From an uncultured Acetatifactor sp. (lineage in GTDB: Bacteria; Bacillota; Clostridia; Lachnospirales; Lachnospiraceae), in assembly GCA_910586435.1 (NCBI GenBank), contig CAJUGT010000076.1, positions 1-18,965 on the forward strand: a stretch of DNA of 18,965 nucleotides, read 5' to 3'. Shown here piece by piece: positions 1 to 5,920 of the stretch. The notes beneath the pieces are model-generated. The model had not been told where the DNA came from. It worked only from the letters and a program-made list of their open reading frames with translations, and made no database searches. Made by a program: the position numbers and the translations under genes. The stretch's first letter is position 1; each line of letters begins with the position of its first letter.

Positions 1-856
1 GGGGGTACCTTTGGTAGTATAGCATTACTTGATTATTAATGCAAAGCTGTACTAGTGTACTTGCATAATCTGTTTCAAAAAAATTTCCAGACTTTTCCAG
101 CCTTATTGCATCCTTTCGTTCTCCCCGAGCCACGTCTATTTCTTGTATATAAACTCCTTCTTGATCTTTAACGATAAAGAGTGGCGAACCATCTGTAGCA
201 ATCTGGAAATTTAATACTTCTATTCCTGAAACACTTGAAATTTCGTCATAGAAAAGAGTATTAAACTGTTGATCTTTAACGTAAACACGATCTACATAGT
301 GCCACACCTCTTTTACTGTATCTTCTACCATTTCTTTCTCTGGCATCTGCATCTCACACCAAACATAAAAATATCCATTCTGATCTGGATAAATGCCTTT
401 CAGAAACAAATTATCAGCATCCTCGCTATTTTCTAATTTCATATTTATATAATCCAACAAACTTCCGTCAGCATCAACCCTCCAGATGCCCGCACTTTCC
501 TCCCTGCTATCCAGGATATAGACATTTCCTTCTTGATCTGCTGCCATTCCCGATAGCAAAAAAGCATCTGATAATATAAAGGTTTCATTTACTAAAAAAT
601 TATCCTTATCTATGCTGTCTAAAAACACCTCGTCATCCTTAACATAACATCCATATATATTACAATCTGTCGCTAAAGCCAACATATATTGGCCTTCCAT
701 TTGAGAATAGTCTTCTTTCCACGATATGGCATCTTCTTGCAAAAAGCTGTTTGTTTCTTTCTCTTGTCCTATTTGATTTTCTGATACACCACACCCAGTT
801 ATAAGAAGTGTAAACACATTTACTATGATGATTAATCCACACTTTACCTTTTTCAT
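1..856 (-). CDS. putative lipoprotein, C terminus outside window
   Basis: The reading frame is open from ATG at 856 down to the left edge, about 285 codons without a stop, so the gene is partial. It begins with a lipoprotein signal: MKK, a hydrophobic stretch, then ITGC with the lipid-anchored Cys at residue 22. The predicted product is therefore exported and tethered to the outer face of the membrane. The mature part is acidic and has repeated short patterns such as GMAADQEGNVYILD, WRVDADGSLL and PDQNGYFYVW, which look like blades of a beta-propeller that reads sequential strands. No catalytic motif is visible and I do not recognise the family. GCGAGGCG lies 4 to 11 bases before the start. 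It is the second lipoprotein downstream of the Agr-like genes on the same strand, so it may be part of that regulon (inference). Confidence 0.8.
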   Translation of the reverse strand, partial: MKKVKCGLIIIVNVFTLLITGCGVSENQIGQEKETNSFLQEDAISWKEDYSQMEGQYMLALATDCNIYGCYVKDDEVFLDSIDKDNFLVNETFILSDAFLLSGMAADQEGNVYILDSREESAGIWRVDADGSLLDYINMKLENSEDADNLFLKGIYPDQNGYFYVWCEMQMPEKEMVEDTVKEVWHYVDRVYVKDQQFNTLFYDEISSVSGIEVLNFQIATDGSPLFIVKDQEGVYIQEIDVARGERKDAIRLEKSGNFFETDYASTLVQLCINNQVMLYYQRYP

Positions 857-896
857 GTTTTCGCCTCGCTGCTCCATATATATAATAAATTTGAAT

Positions 897-923
897 TATG
901 GCATACCAAAATAGTATGCCATA
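897..923. repeat. 10-bp perfect inverted repeat
   Basis: TATGGCATAC (897-906) and GTATGCCATA (914-923) are perfect complements around a 7-base loop. The repeat lies about 40 bases upstream of the lipoprotein start at 856. No T-run follows on either strand, so it is either a weak terminator for the upstream unit or an operator. The sequence does not decide which. Confidence 0.55.
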
Positions 924-948
924 ACCGAAAAGCAATTATTTGTGTGGC

Positions 949-1120
949 TCAATAACTACAAAGCTTTGTATAATCCTTTGAAGTGTAGCCAAATGCATTG
1001 CCCTATACTCCGCGATACCATTCGGTCAACTCAACCCAGTAAGCAAAACATGTTCCTTTAGGTATACTCGCAATTTTTGCAGAAGATGTACTGGCGCAGA
1101 TATACCCCTTTCACTAAATA
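949..1120 (-). pseudogene. broken bacterial SH3-like domain remnant
   Basis: In the minus frame ending at the TGA at 949-951, translation gives ASTSSAKIASIPKGT, then ELTEWYRGV, a TAG stop (1003-1005), then GNAFGYTSKDYTKL. This matches the bacterial SH3 (SH3_3) pattern: an RSGPSTSSKVIGSIPKGT-like strand pair, then GWYKV, then GYVSSKYL. The expected preceding VYLR strand (about 1095-1105) is present in another frame, so there is both a frameshift and a premature stop. No start codon or ribosome site is attached. It appears to be the leftover C-terminal cell-wall or ligand-binding domain of an exported protein, sitting between two lipoprotein genes. Family assignment rests on motif reading only. 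Confidence 0.55.
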
Positions 1121-1124
1121 CGCA

Positions 1125-2273
1125 TTACTCTGCAAAAGCCTCTTGATTTATCCAAATCAATTCGCCATTGACAGCATTTACGGCAAAAACTTGCTCACAC
1201 ATCATACTTCTTTCCTTCTCATCATTTCCAAGCCAAAATCTCCAAACCGGCACGATTTCTGGTATTCCTTCCGAAGAAATCACAGCCAGATACTCCAAAC
1301 TAATCTTTGAAATACATATCTGTGTTTCCTGCATCTGGACAGAATCAATTTGTTCCTGTATAGCCGCAACGGCTTCCATTAGCGTCAATATCGGTTTTTC
1401 CAACCCAAGTTCTTCCATAGAGTAACAGTTCCCCCATACTTTCACCGGAAAAGAACTACCCTTCACTGTTGCTGTACTAAAATTGTGCCAAACCGTTATA
1501 GGCATTCCATCAACTACCTGTTTAAAAACAGCCTTGGCATAAGGATATTCGCTATCCTTATCACAAATATAGATATAATTACAGAAATATATTGCGTCCG
1601 TTACTGAATTAATGTATTCCTGTCCTATCCGTTCTATTTCTGTAGGAATATTATCTATAACTTCTACAAGCAGCATCATATCTTCCTCATTAGAAATCCG
1701 TATAGGGCATATCTTACTTTCTTTCGTATAATTCAGCGCAACATCTGTTCGCTCAATATATACAATTTGTTCACCGAACCCATGAGAATCTATAATTTGA
1801 TACATCCAACTCTCTCCACGAGGAGTCACAAATCCCCATGCATCCTCTTTCTCGTCATATATCGCCGCCTTATTCACATCCCAACTTTCTGCCGGAAACA
1901 TCTTTTCAAGCAATGTTTTTCGGCTTTCTTCTGTAAATTGCATTGGTATATATCTGTAACTGCTCACTCGACTGATTTTGTCTACATCAATCTGCGCATC
2001 AATAGATATAGTCCCTCCCGAAGAACTTTTAATTGTCCGCTCTACTGTTGTTCCAGCACAGGCAGCAAGAATATCTCTATTTGAAATATCCACAGTGAAA
2101 TCAGGCTGTATGTTAGGACTGTTTTCCTCTTTTTCCGCATTAGTGCTATTTTCTGCTGTATCTAAGGAAAGATACGAGTCCTCATTAGTTTCCTGTTGTG
2201 TACAGGCGGTTAATAGAACCACCAATAACATAAACGCTACTATCTGTAATTCTATCTTTATCTTTTTATACAT
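1125..2273 (-). CDS. putative lipoprotein of unknown function
   Basis: This 382-residue product has a clear lipoprotein signal: MYKKIK, a hydrophobic core, and LTAC with Cys24. It should be exported and membrane-anchored, followed by a Ser/Thr/Glu-rich linker (about residues 25-60). The C-terminal 100 residues (a helix with LMEAVAAIQEQI, then VPVWRFWLG and VFAVNAVNGELI) resemble the ligand-binding or PepSY/YycI-like folds seen in Firmicutes lipoproteins, and the whole may belong to one of the DUF families common in Lachnospiraceae. I cannot name it with certainty. The start is the ATG at 2273; the upstream sequence GGATAAG is only a weak ribosome site. It follows the AgrD-like region on the same strand with no clear terminator between, so it could be transcribed from the repeat-bearing promoter at 2659-2727. 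Confidence 0.85.
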   Translation of the reverse strand: MYKKIKIELQIVAFMLLVVLLTACTQQETNEDSYLSLDTAENSTNAEKEENSPNIQPDFTVDISNRDILAACAGTTVERTIKSSSGGTISIDAQIDVDKISRVSSYRYIPMQFTEESRKTLLEKMFPAESWDVNKAAIYDEKEDAWGFVTPRGESWMYQIIDSHGFGEQIVYIERTDVALNYTKESKICPIRISNEEDMMLLVEVIDNIPTEIERIGQEYINSVTDAIYFCNYIYICDKDSEYPYAKAVFKQVVDGMPITVWHNFSTATVKGSSFPVKVWGNCYSMEELGLEKPILTLMEAVAAIQEQIDSVQMQETQICISKISLEYLAVISSEGIPEIVPVWRFWLGNDEKERSMMCEQVFAVNAVNGELIWINQEAFAE

Positions 2274-2331
2274 TTTGTCTTATCCAGCAATGCTGCCCCG
2301 GCAACACTGCCGGTTTTCTCCTTCCCCGAAA

Positions 2332-2487
2332 TTATCTGTTATACACCTGTAGCTGTAGTTTTATTTTCCCCGCCAACAGAGATATACTGACAATGAAAAA
2401 ATCTATTGTTATTACAACAACAAGCTTTCCGGTAGACCTTTTGTTCTGTTTGATCCAGATGCTTACTATTGTTCTCAGCCGGCCATC
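2332..2487 (-). pseudogene. possible single-membrane-segment remnant
   Basis: This minus frame is open between TAA at 2488-2490 and TAA at 2332-2334. It encodes about 50 residues with a basic stretch (KQNKRSTGK), one strong hydrophobic segment (VVVITIDFFIVSISLLAG) and a basic tail. It has no ATG, GTG or TTG before the hydrophobic segment, so it is not an intact gene. It overlaps the end of the AgrD-like frame in another frame. It could be debris of a membrane protein such as agrB, but nothing specific proves that. Confidence 0.2.
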
Positions 2488-2636
2488 TTATCTGCACAAA
2501 ACAAATAATAGATACCAGCAGCATGACCGTTGAAAACAGACCCCCAGCATGAACATGTGGTATTAGCCTCTACGCTTGCAGACTTTTTTGCAATTCCCGC
2601 AATCGCCCGCTCAACTCCCTTTTTGGCACGTTCCTT
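2475..2636 (-). pseudogene. AgrD-like peptide precursor with lost start codon
   Basis: The frame encodes 53 residues: an amphipathic basic helix (ERAKKGVERAIAGIAKKSA), then EANTTCSCWG and a hydrophobic tail ending in TGA. Staphylococcal/clostridial AgrD precursors have the same layout: N-terminal amphipathic helix, then a short [AN]-x-T-C core that becomes a cyclic thiolactone. A strong GGAGG (2644-2648) sits 7 bases upstream of codon AAG (2634-2636), exactly where ATG is expected. No ATG, GTG or TTG lies in frame upstream before a stop. One T-to-A change would explain this. The usual acidic C-terminal EPxxP-type tail of AgrD is missing, so this may be a different peptide class or a damaged end. 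The peptide lies directly downstream of the Agr-like sensor and regulator genes, as agrD often does. Confidence 0.5.
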
Positions 2637-2642
2637 GCTTTC

Positions 2643-2650
2643 ACCTCCTT
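2643..2650 (-). promoter_or_regulatory. strong ribosome binding site before AAG codon
   Basis: The minus strand reads AAGGAGGT, near-perfect to the 16S anti-Shine-Dalgarno. Seven bases separate GGAGG from the AAG codon of the AgrD-like frame. A site this strong with no start codon at the proper distance is the main argument for a lost ATG. Confidence 0.65.
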
Positions 2651-2658
2651 CGCAGATG

Positions 2659-2727
2659 ATATTAGCACAAAAAAATGTATTGTGCCGTTTCTTGTATTAA
2701 TTGGGCTATATTTATGTAATAATTGGG
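2659..2727 (-). promoter_or_regulatory. candidate LytTR-regulated promoter with 22-bp-spaced direct repeats
   Basis: On the plus strand TGTATTAATTGGG (2693-2705) and TGTAATAATTGGG (2715-2727) match in 12 of 13 positions with a 22-bp period, about two helical turns. LytTR regulators such as AgrA and ComE bind paired direct repeats of this spacing. Downstream on the minus strand a TAATAT -10 (2659-2664) is preceded at 17 bases by a poor -35 (CGGCAC, 2682-2687), as expected of an activator-dependent promoter, with the nearer repeat 5 bases upstream of the -35. The start point would fall close to the ribosome site of the AgrD-like frame. No binding data exist here; this is inferred from spacing and context. 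Confidence 0.5.
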
Positions 2728-2768
2728 ATTTTTATCAAAATAAGACATTAGAAAGCGAGGCTATAAAG

Positions 2769-2803
2769 CAAAAAAGCATGACTGATTACGTTGTCAGCCA
2801 TGC
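2769..2803 (-). terminator. Rho-independent terminator after Agr-like kinase
   Basis: On the minus strand GCATGGCTGA (2803-2794) pairs with TCAGTCATGC (2785-2776) with one G-U pair and an 8-base loop, followed by TTTTTTGC. It lies about 120 bases after the kinase stop and closes the regulator-kinase transcript before the peptide promoter. Confidence 0.85.
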
Positions 2804-2852
2804 CCCAATAGTAATATATACTGCTTAACAATTAAAATTGCCGGATAACCTG

Positions 2853-2916
2853 ACTACATAACGCCAGCCATATACGTTTAACCAGAACAATACGGTAAAT
2901 TCTGGCGTTATGTAGT
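2853..2916. repeat. 15-bp perfect inverted repeat, 34-base loop
   Basis: ACTACATAACGCCAG (2853-2867) and CTGGCGTTATGTAGT (2902-2916) are exact reverse complements. The repeat begins 6 bases past the kinase stop. It has no T-run on the minus strand, and a true terminator follows further on. It could be a small mobile palindrome, a 3'-end RNA structure or a binding site. Confidence 0.7.
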
Positions 2917-2922
2917 ATAATC

Positions 2923-3630
2923 TTAATTTTTTACTTCCGACATATATAAAATTAATACAACACGGAACATATCCTCATCCGGACAAACTTCCATAATCCC
3001 GTCATATTTCTCCACCATTTTCCTTACATTCTCCAGACCAATGCCATGGAGTCCGCTTGCCTTTTTCGTTGTCAGCAACCACTGATGTCTTTTTTCCAGT
3101 TTCCCGTTATAGCTGTTTTCAACTTGAATCCTGAGAAATCCCTGCTGTAATTCAATGTTAACATCCAGCCTTTTACTTTCCGTCTGCCTTGCCGCCTCAA
3201 TGCCGTTTTCCAACAGATTTCCCAAGATTACGTTAATGTCAAAGGAATGGCTCACGGACTTTGGAAGTCGTACATTTACATTGACCGTGCGCAGCTCTTC
3301 CTTTGCCCTGCGAATCAAATAATTCATTACACTGTCTATCTCAAGATTGCCGGAGGACACAATCTCATTGGGATTTGTTATAAAATCCTCCATCTCTCCT
3401 ATATATTTTTCAATCGCGCTATTCTCCCCTTTTGCTGCCAGTATCTTTAACTCATTCATGTGATGTTTCATATCATGCCGCAGCTCTTTTACTTTTTCTT
3501 CTCTCTGTAGCATTACATCCAGTTGATTTGCATAACCCTGTATCTCCAGCCGCAACACTTCATTCTCATATTGATGAAAAAGGGCATCAGAAAGTATATT
3601 GTACAAAAAAAAGGTAAAAAAAATTAACAA
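2923..3630 (-). CDS. AgrC-like sensor kinase, C-terminal kinase part (frameshifted)
   Basis: This 235-residue frame holds the cytoplasmic half of a GHKL histidine kinase. A coiled stretch (residues 20-48) leads to the phosphoacceptor region ELRHDMKHHMNEL with His52, followed by an N-box (NVILGNLLENGIEAA) and a G-box (GLHGIGLENVRKMVEKYDG). Kinases of this type phosphorylate a LytTR regulator after binding a cyclic peptide. The first dozen residues are not a real N terminus: the frame enters from the membrane part encoded at 3587-4192, and a one-base change in either of two T8 tracts joins them into a normal AgrC-sized protein of about 425 residues. The TTG at 3630 has only a weak AGGG site, so independent translation is unlikely but not excluded. 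Confidence 0.85.
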   Translation of the reverse strand: MLIFFTFFLYNILSDALFHQYENEVLRLEIQGYANQLDVMLQREEKVKELRHDMKHHMNELKILAAKGENSAIEKYIGEMEDFITNPNEIVSSGNLEIDSVMNYLIRRAKEELRTVNVNVRLPKSVSHSFDINVILGNLLENGIEAARQTESKRLDVNIELQQGFLRIQVENSYNGKLEKRHQWLLTTKKASGLHGIGLENVRKMVEKYDGIMEVCPDEDMFRVVLILYMSEVKN

Positions 3631-4192
3631 TGATTAACCCTACACTGATTATAACAAGCCCTGTTTCGGTACCGCTTTTCGTATATATCATCATACAAAA
3701 CATCCCGATACTACACAATGGCACCAAACCTAAAGATATATTTCTAACACCCTGCATCTTTCGCCGGGCATCCACAATTTTTTCCGTGATCAGCTCACAG
3801 ACCAATACCAGAAATACATCAATCACCTCATAAATTTGATTAAATCCTACTCCGTCCTTATAGTTTACAAATGGCAGAATAGAAATCGTACTACATCCCA
3901 TATTTATCATACATACAGAACAAGTCACAAACAAAATCATTTTTATTGATCTTGTATATGTCAGAACAATAAGTCCAATCCCCATCAAATTACAGGCGAT
4001 ATTCACCCATACTGTATGAAAAATCAGATAAGCGACCGTATTGACTATAAAAAATCCCCCATATACCAACATATGCCTCAACCGGCTGCCACAAATTTCC
4101 TTTTCCTCATCCTCTAAAAATATGTGGATAAATCTGCTGATCAGATATATTCTAAACAAGTTTGTTGTGACACAAATAATTAAATCCGTCAT
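3587..4192 (-). CDS. AgrC-like sensor kinase, N-terminal membrane part (frameshifted)
   Basis: The 201-residue frame has about six hydrophobic segments (about residues 1-25, 38-58, 60-78, 83-105, 118-135, 153-195), the usual AgrC-type peptide-sensing membrane domain. It ends in a short out-of-frame tail (FVQYTF) just after the T8 tracts, whereas the next frame continues naturally into the linker and kinase. AAGGGG lies 7 bases before the ATG at 4192. Only two bases separate the start from the TAG of the upstream response regulator, so the two are translationally coupled. As read, this product would be a kinase-less membrane protein. Confidence 0.85.
   Translation of the reverse strand: MTDLIICVTTNLFRIYLISRFIHIFLEDEEKEICGSRLRHMLVYGGFFIVNTVAYLIFHTVWVNIACNLMGIGLIVLTYTRSIKMILFVTCSVCMINMGCSTISILPFVNYKDGVGFNQIYEVIDVFLVLVCELITEKIVDARRKMQGVRNISLGLVPLCSIGMFCMMIYTKSGTETGLVIISVGLIIVNFFYLFFVQYTF
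3605..3623. repeat. twin A8 homopolymer tracts at kinase frameshift
   Basis: On the plus strand A8 (3605-3612), GGT, A8 (3616-3623). Both tracts lie in the overlap of the two kinase frames. Shortening either tract by one base fuses the frames (giving VNFFYLFLYN or VNFFTFFLYN). Tracts of this length are known slippage sites for replication and transcription. Confidence 0.85.
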
Positions 4193-4194
4193 TT

Positions 4195-4896
4195 CTATCC
4201 CCTTAGCAGCCTTTCCCTTACTTGTTTCCGATATGCTTTACTAATCGACAGTATCGTATTATTATCCATCTCCACTGTCTCATAAGTATACCTCACCACA
4301 TGTGTCTTGTTTATCACATATGATTGATGAATGGTAAAAAACTCTTTGGGCAGCCTTTTCTCCAACTCTCTTATCGCCCCATAAAATTCTTTTTCCGCAC
4401 CTACTGCCACAATCTTTATTTTCCGCCCTTTATTCTCAAAATATATAATTTCATTATATGAGATATAAAAATAATCCCTGCCATTTTGAAATTCAAAGCG
4501 TTCCTCATTTTTTTCCAGCAGCTTAATGGCCAGTTCGAGGGCATCCTCTATCTGCCGCACGGTAATGGGCTTTACAAGAAAATCCATTGGCTGGGTCTTG
4601 AACAATCTCTGGGCATAGGACGATTCCCCGGATATGTATATAATCTGCATCCCCCTGTTTTCCATTTTGTTCCTGATAAAATCGCCCACTTCTATTCCTG
4701 TCAGCTTTATCAGCTCTATATCAAGGAATAAAATATCCAGATGACCGCCCTGTTCAAGATACCTGCACAATTCTTCACCTGTATACCATACTTGAATATC
4801 CATCTTTCGTTTACTCTTTTCCGCATACTGCAACACCATTTCCTCCAATGATGCGCAAATATTCATCCCGTCATCACATATTCCTATATTATACAT
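4195..4896 (-). CDS. LytTR-family response regulator (AgrA-like)
   Basis: The product has an N-terminal receiver domain and a C-terminal LytTR DNA-binding domain. Counting from MYNIGICDDG, the acidic pocket is Asp8-Asp9, the phosphoacceptor is Asp59 in ILFLDIEL, and the conserved Lys109 lies in DFLVKP. The LytTR part (about residues 135-233) includes FEFQNGRDYFYISYNEIIYF and FTIHQSYVINKTHV, typical of the AgrA group. It should be activated by the adjacent kinase and bind paired direct repeats. I chose the ATG at 4896, because the receiver strand starts there and GGGGA precedes it by 5 bases. A longer frame begins at 4941 with a distant AAAGGG. It is the first gene of the regulator-kinase unit, divergent from an XRE gene. 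Confidence 0.9.
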   Translation of the reverse strand: MYNIGICDDGMNICASLEEMVLQYAEKSKRKMDIQVWYTGEELCRYLEQGGHLDILFLDIELIKLTGIEVGDFIRNKMENRGMQIIYISGESSYAQRLFKTQPMDFLVKPITVRQIEDALELAIKLLEKNEERFEFQNGRDYFYISYNEIIYFENKGRKIKIVAVGAEKEFYGAIRELEKRLPKEFFTIHQSYVINKTHVVRYTYETVEMDNNTILSISKAYRKQVRERLLRG

Positions 4897-5036
4897 ACCG
4901 TTCCCCATAATATTTGTTTTGCAAAATAATACATCTTCCATGATTATATTTCAACCCTTTCTGCTGTCATATTTTTGATACCAGTCTTTCTAAAATCACC
5001 TATTAGGTATTTTAAATATGCTCTTTTTCTGTATTT

Positions 5037-5080
5037 TTGCAAATATAAATATTTCAAATATATTATGGGTATTTGAAATA
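5037..5080 (+). promoter_or_regulatory. promoter and paired palindromic operators of XRE gene
   Basis: TTGCAA (5037-5042), a 16-base spacer and TATATT (5059-5064) form a promoter facing the gene at 5110. TATTTCAAATA (5050-5060) and TATTTGAAATA (5070-5080) are each palindromic and are complements of each other, centred 20 bp apart. One overlaps the spacer and -10, the other the start point, a normal arrangement for autorepression by an XRE dimer. Confidence 0.6.
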
Positions 5081-5109
5081 GTATAAACTAATTTTAGTGG
5101 AGGTATAAT

Positions 5110-5433
5110 ATGTACGAAAAGTTTATCCAGGAACGCATAAATGAATTACGCATGAAAAAGAATATATCCGAATATCAGCTCAGTCTGGAATTAGGACGCA
5201 GCCAAGGCTATATCCAATCAATTACATCTGGCCGTAATTTGCCTTCCATGGATGCATTTCTAGACATTTGTGCCTATTTTGATATAACACCCTCTGAATT
5301 TTTTGATCCCACACTCAATAACCCAAGTCTTGTGGGAAACATCATGAAAGATATTAAAAAATTGTCAGACAATGATTTATTACTTCTCTCTACGGTACTC
5401 AGACGTTTTCTGGAACTATATCCCAAGCCGTAG
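5110..5433 (+). CDS. XRE-family transcriptional regulator
   Basis: A 107-residue protein with an N-terminal helix-turn-helix of the Cro/CI (HTH_3) type at about residues 8-62: RINELRMKKNISEYQLSLELGRSQGYIQSITSG, with the usual LPSMDAFLDICAYFDITPSEFFD continuation. The short C-terminal part (residues 70-107) is helical and could dimerise. GGAGG sits 7 bases before the ATG. It is transcribed away from the response regulator and has paired operators in the shared upstream region, so it may control itself and possibly the Agr-like unit. It has no peptide-binding TPR domain, so it is not an Rgg- or PlcR-type sensor. Confidence 0.9.
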   Translation: MYEKFIQERINELRMKKNISEYQLSLELGRSQGYIQSITSGRNLPSMDAFLDICAYFDITPSEFFDPTLNNPSLVGNIMKDIKKLSDNDLLLLSTVLRRFLELYPKP

Positions 5434-5512
5434 AAAATAAACACCAGCCCCTGTGATAATATATTAGAGTATCTGTCTTAAAACATTTCTTTTTCCGCTT
5501 TTTAGTTTATAG

Positions 5513-5620
5513 TTAAACTTGAAAGTTCAAGGAGGTATCAAATTGACCCCCTCCCCCGGCCACTGGAGAATACAAATAAGTATGTTTCTGCATTTCAGTA
5601 ATAAATTTAGAGATTTCCAT
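5513..5620 (-). CDS. possible small ORF, 35 residues
   Basis: ATG at 5620 is preceded by GAGGG at about 8 bases. The product begins MEISKFITEMQKHTYLYSP and ends in a Gly-rich segment (GGGGQFDT). It overlaps the end of the next small frame by 14 bases, which could indicate coupling or one gene broken by a frameshift. I do not recognise it. It may be noise, since a plus-strand frame with an equally good ribosome site overlaps it. Confidence 0.25.
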   Translation of the reverse strand: MEISKFITEMQKHTYLYSPVAGGGGQFDTSLNFQV

Positions 5621-5738
5621 ATATTTCCCTCACGCATATAATCATGTTTTCTGTTTTGGCACATAATTCAATCGGTACCTTGCCGCCATTTCCCATCAAC
5701 TTAAAGAAGGCTAATTTAGTCCCACTAAAATTTTGCAT
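5607..5738 (-). CDS. possible small ORF or gene fragment, 43 residues
   Basis: This frame runs from ATG at 5738 to TAA at 5607 and has a protein-like composition (FFKLMGNGGKVPIELCAKTE and MIICVREIYGNL). No ribosome site lies at a proper distance; a GGAGG is about 22 bases away. It is best read as the tail of a decayed gene continued by the frame at 5513-5620. No family recognised. Confidence 0.25.
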   Translation of the reverse strand: MQNFSGTKLAFFKLMGNGGKVPIELCAKTENMIICVREIYGNL

Positions 5739-5920
5739 TTACATTTTGCAGCTGTTCGTTCCTCCAGACAAACCTCCTTGTGTTACATAGTTGCTACAAA
5801 ATGCGATTTCACTCAAAAATATGATTGTAAACAGGCCTGTCCTAACCAAAGTTCTGAATAAAATCAGTGTTTTTCATTAGGACTGAATTAGCGGAATCCC
5901 CTTTATTTACGGGCTTTTTA

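Larger units (their letters stand above)
5434..5920. other. low-coding intergenic region with possible remnants
   Basis: This 487-base stretch has no long gene. It contains two short overlapping minus-strand frames (5513-5738), a palindrome CTTGAAAGTTCAAG (5518-5531), and a nested inverted repeat with outer arms GTCCTAA (5839-5845) and TTAGGAC (5877-5883) and inner arms CTGA and TCAG. No mobile-element ends were recognised. It lies right after the abnormal end of the protease gene and may contain a deletion or insertion junction. Confidence 0.5.

Noticed and set aside
660..935. 91-residue minus-strand open frame
   Set aside because: It overlaps the lipoprotein start in another frame; the lipoprotein frame has a lipobox and a long open frame.
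2298..2313. CCGGCA/TGCCGG hairpin upstream of the lipoprotein
   Set aside because: Only 6 bp, and T-rich on the plus strand, where no gene ends; too weak to call a terminator.
2339..2524. 61-residue minus-strand frame with a hydrophobic start
   Set aside because: It has no ribosome site and overlaps the better AgrD-like frame; the Cys-rich middle (KACCCNNN) matches nothing I know. It may be worth a search only if the AgrD reading fails.
5553..5651. Plus-strand TTG frame with GGAGG 7 bases upstream
   Set aside because: The product (MTPSPGHWRIQ...) has no recognisable feature and lies opposite the small minus frames; the ribosome-like site is probably chance.
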